A stretch of DNA of 64,000 bases from Sulfuritalea sp. (GTDB lineage Bacteria; Pseudomonadota; Gammaproteobacteria; Burkholderiales; Rhodocyclaceae): assembly GCA_016710465.1 (NCBI GenBank), contig JADJVS010000014.1, forward strand, positions 1,240,001 through 1,304,000, read 5' to 3'. Under the pieces are notes generated by a model that saw only the letters and a program-made list of their open reading frames with translations, searched no databases and was not told where the DNA came from. Positions 61,648 to 64,000 of the stretch are shown here, one piece after another. The position numbers and the translations under genes were made by a program. Each line of letters begins with the position of its first letter. Within the stretch, counting starts at the first letter, position 1.

Positions 61648-63165
61648 ATGACCAGCCGCCTCTTCGCCGCGCTGCTGGTTCTCACCCTGGCCTTCCGCTT
61701 CTGGCTGGGGGCGGCTTTCCCCATCACCGGCGACGAGGCCTATTTCATCTGGTGGGGCTGGATGCCCGACTGGGGCTTTTACGACCACCCGCCGATGATT
61801 GGCTGGTGGCTTGCCGCCCTCTCGCTCGTCAGCAAGGTCGAGTGGTGGTTGCGCCTGCCGGTGATCGTGCAGCCGGCATTGCTGGCGTTGATCGTGTATT
61901 GGGCGCTGCCGAAACTGGTGCCTGGCGTGGGCGAACAGCGCCGCCTGTGGGCCGCCACCCTGGTGCTGCTGGCGCCGGTGAACGTGTGGAACGTGTTCGT
62001 CACTACCGACACGCCACTGATCTTTTTCAGCGTGCTCTCCGGGCTGGCCTGGGTCCGCGCGACGCAGGACGACAGTCGGCGCTGGTACCTCGCCGCCGGC
62101 CTGCTGCTGGCCGGTGCGGTACTCTCGAAGTACTTCGCCGCGATCCTCGGTTTCGCTTACCTGGTCGATGTGCTGCGCCGGCGCAAGTCGGGCGCCGTCA
62201 CCGGGCTGGCCATCGCCTACGCCTGCACCCTGCCGGCCCTGGCGCTGATGGCCTGGTGGAACAGCGCCAACTGCTGGCCGAACTACATGTTCAACTTCGT
62301 CAATCGCCACGGCGATGCCGGCTGGTCGCTAAAGACCCCGCTGCTCTACGCCGTGACGCTGATCTACGTGCTGGGGCCGCCGGTACTGTGGCTGGCGTGG
62401 AAAAATCGCCGTAGCGCCAGCGCCGACTCTTCATCCGCGCGTGCCTTGCCAGGCGCGCTCGGCACGCTGGCCTGGCTGCCCTTCCTGCTCTTCGCCCTGC
62501 TCGCCGGCGTCAAGCAGATCGGCCTGCACTGGCTGCTCTCCTTCGTGCCCTTCACCCTGATCTGGCTGACCCTGCGCCTGCCGCCAGCGACATTGCAGAA
62601 GCTCGGCCTGTTTTTTGCCGCCTTTGCCACACTGCATATCGCCGCCATCCTGATGGTCTCGCGCCTGCCGCTGGAAACCTGGCAGAAGGTGCGCCAGTAC
62701 GATGGCATCGTGTTGACTTTCGAACATGAGGCCCTGGCGCGCGAACTGGAGCCCTACCGGAAAGACCGGGTACTGGCGATGGACGGCTATTCCAATGCCG
62801 TCACTCTCGGCTACAACCTGCGCCAGTATGTCGCCGTGTTCGGCGAGGCGTCGAGCCACGCGCGGCATGACGACCTGGTGACCGATTTCCGCGCCCTGGC
62901 TGGCCGCAACTTCCTCATCCTGAGGAAGTCGGAACCCAATCCCGACGACTACCGCAGGTATTTCCGCGAGGTCACGGTCGACAGTTTCGAGGTTCGCGGT
63001 GCGCGCTTCTGGCGCGTGAAGGGCGAAGGTTTCGACTATGCCGCCTATCGCGATGGCGTGCTCGCCGGCGTGCGACGCAAGTACTATGCGATACCGACCT
63101 GGTTGCCGCAGAGGGCCTGCTACATGTGCGATCGCTATTTCCCGGGTGAGGCATGCCGCCGCTGA
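61648..63165 (+). CDS. PMT/ArnT-like membrane glycosyltransferase (GT-C family)
   Basis: 505 residues. About twelve helices; the first loop FPITGDEAYFIWWGWMPDWG with the acidic pair and the following YDHPPMIGWWLAAL are diagnostic for GT39/GT83-type enzymes that use polyprenyl-phosphate sugars. A soluble C-terminal domain follows (from about residue 350), ending in a Cys-containing tail (RACYMCDRYFPGEACRR). A copy of the dispersed repeat lies in frame in a loop (KNRRSASADSSSAR). The downstream UbiA-type gene overlaps by 13 bp and may make the lipid-sugar donor. Confidence 0.85.
   Translation: MTSRLFAALLVLTLAFRFWLGAAFPITGDEAYFIWWGWMPDWGFYDHPPMIGWWLAALSLVSKVEWWLRLPVIVQPALLALIVYWALPKLVPGVGEQRRLWAATLVLLAPVNVWNVFVTTDTPLIFFSVLSGLAWVRATQDDSRRWYLAAGLLLAGAVLSKYFAAILGFAYLVDVLRRRKSGAVTGLAIAYACTLPALALMAWWNSANCWPNYMFNFVNRHGDAGWSLKTPLLYAVTLIYVLGPPVLWLAWKNRRSASADSSSARALPGALGTLAWLPFLLFALLAGVKQIGLHWLLSFVPFTLIWLTLRLPPATLQKLGLFFAAFATLHIAAILMVSRLPLETWQKVRQYDGIVLTFEHEALARELEPYRKDRVLAMDGYSNAVTLGYNLRQYVAVFGEASSHARHDDLVTDFRALAGRNFLILRKSEPNPDDYRRYFREVTVDSFEVRGARFWRVKGEGFDYAAYRDGVLAGVRRKYYAIPTWLPQRACYMCDRYFPGEACRR
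62403..62431 (+). repeat. Dispersed repeat copy inside the glycosyltransferase gene
   Basis: AAATCGCCGTAGCGCCAGCG then CCGACTCTT. In frame it codes for NRRSASADSS, a serine-rich insertion in the loop between two membrane helices. Confidence 0.75.
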
Positions 63166-64000
63166 TCAGCTTGCTCCGGCCCCACCAGTGGCTGAAAAAC
63201 GGCTTCGTTTTTCTGGGCCTGCTGTTTGGACATGCCTGGTCCGATCCGGTCAAGCTCGGGCAGGGACTGGCGGCCTTTGCCGCCTTCTGCCTGCTGGCCT
63301 CGGCGGTGTATGTGATGAACGACCTCGTCGACCGCGAGCAGGATCGGCTGCATCCGAAGAAGAAGCATCGGCCGCTGGCGGCAGGCACGGTCGGCGCCTT
63401 CCCGGCGCAGGCCCTGGCCCTGGCCTGCCTGGTCGGCGGCAGCGTGATCGCCTGGCTCTGGGCCGGCTCGGCGCCCTGGGTGTTTGCCACCTACGTGCTG
63501 CTCAACCTCGGCTACAGCTTCGGCCTCAAGCATGTGGTGATCCTCGATGTTTTCATCATCGCCGCCGGCTTCATGCTGCGCATTCTCGCCGGCACGCTGG
63601 GCATCGGCATCGCGCCCTCGCAGTGGCTGCTGCTGTGCGGCCTGATGCTGACGCTGTTCCTCGGCTTCGCCAAGCGGCGCGCCGAGCTTGCCGCCTTGCA
63701 GGAGGACAGCGTCGGCCACCGGCGCGTACTCGAGCACTACTCCGCGCCCATGCTCGACCAGTTCATTGGCGTCACCGCGGCCGGCACGGTGATTTCCTAC
63801 GCGCTGTATACCGTCAGTGCCGAGACCGTGGCCATGCACGGCACCCGTGCGCTGATCGCCACCGTGCCCTTCGTGCTCTACGGCATGCTGCGCTACCTGT
63901 GGAAGCTCCACGCCCGCGGCGGCGGCGGCGATCCGGCGCAGGAACTGTTGCGCGATCCGCATCTGCTGGCGGCGACGGCGGGCTGGTTGTTATTGGTATT
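63153..64000 (+). CDS. UbiA-family prenyltransferase, decaprenyl-phosphate phosphoribosyltransferase-like (partial)
   Basis: The reading begins MPPLISLLRPHQWLKNGFVF inside the end of the previous gene and is still open at the window edge (282 codons). NDLVDREQDRLHPKKKHRP is the first Asp-rich motif of the UbiA fold in the form found in DprA/UbiA-like enzymes that join polyprenyl phosphate and phosphoribose; FIIAAGFMLRILAG is the second conserved segment. Several helices are clear. In that pathway the product leads to decaprenyl-phosphoryl-arabinose or ribose. Coupling to a PMT-like transferase suggests cell-surface glycosylation. Confidence 0.85.
   Translation, partial: MPPLISLLRPHQWLKNGFVFLGLLFGHAWSDPVKLGQGLAAFAAFCLLASAVYVMNDLVDREQDRLHPKKKHRPLAAGTVGAFPAQALALACLVGGSVIAWLWAGSAPWVFATYVLLNLGYSFGLKHVVILDVFIIAAGFMLRILAGTLGIGIAPSQWLLLCGLMLTLFLGFAKRRAELAALQEDSVGHRRVLEHYSAPMLDQFIGVTAAGTVISYALYTVSAETVAMHGTRALIATVPFVLYGMLRYLWKLHARGGGGDPAQELLRDPHLLAATAGWLLLV

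Noticed and set aside
62070..62100. Further repeat-like matches (CAGTCGGCGCTGG in the PMT-like gene, GTCGGCGCTGG in the YcaO gene at about 51019, GAGTCGGCGCCGG in the antiporter at about 4955)
   Set aside because: Agreement stops after 11-13 bases and lies in conserved codons, so chance matches are more likely.

Overview
The window is high-GC, densely packed proteobacterial chromosome. It most resembles a betaproteobacterium of the Rhodocyclales/Nitrosomonadales type. The evidence is gene content: hemC-hemD-hemX-hemY in a row, ispB and pilS-pilR-ampD together, a GTP-type PEP carboxykinase facing a malic enzyme-phosphotransacetylase fusion, LPS/Kdo genes, and two 2-oxoacid:ferredoxin oxidoreductases that point to at least facultatively anaerobic life. 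This placement is inference; no rRNA or species marker is present.

Layout. 0-3 kb: minus-strand kdsD-kdsC-lptC-lptA (Kdo synthesis and LPS export), with an enoyl-CoA hydratase overlapping the end of lptA. 3-10 kb: a Kef-type antiporter, then a minus-strand membrane/glycoconjugate cluster (large membrane protein, GtrA, FAD oxidoreductase, second membrane protein). 10-25 kb: a type IV pilin with a sigma-54 promoter, an orphan sensor kinase, a class III adenylate cyclase, apaG, grxD, a fructosamine-kinase-like protein, a Ser/Thr kinase fused to a cyclic-nucleotide-binding domain, argH, ispB, tRNA-Pro(CGG), pilS-pilR, ampD and a histone H1-like gene. 25-46 kb: aminotransferase, pckG/maeB, patatin, a PBP7-type endopeptidase, the hem operon, a VapBC pair with a stop codon in the toxin, nudix, hemF-purE-folD, iorAB, tusE, an RlmN-family gene and a TDT transporter. 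46-56 kb: a CHAT-domain lipoprotein, an alpha/beta hydrolase, an OsmC-YcaO fusion, two toxin-antitoxin pairs and an A+T-richer lipoprotein gene. 56-64 kb: a four-gene 2-oxoacid oxidoreductase operon, DAHP synthase, a PMT-type glycosyltransferase and a partial UbiA-family prenyltransferase.

The genes form several working units: LPS core/export; pilus control (PilSR, in this window, is the expected activator of the sigma-54 pilin promoter about 11 kb away); cAMP-type signalling (cyclase plus a kinase carrying a cNMP pocket); haem synthesis; the PEP-pyruvate-malate node; and anaerobic aryl/2-oxoacid oxidation.

The most unusual non-coding feature is a dispersed repeat of about 26 bp (core AGTCGGCGCTGGCG). 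I count 14 copies between 15 and 62.5 kb, mostly at gene ends and a few inside reading frames. One inverted pair forms a hairpin element of about 100 bp, and a half-copy of it lies nearby. Overlaps of stop and start codons (ATGA, GTGA, TTGA, TGATG) are frequent and were used to choose many starts.
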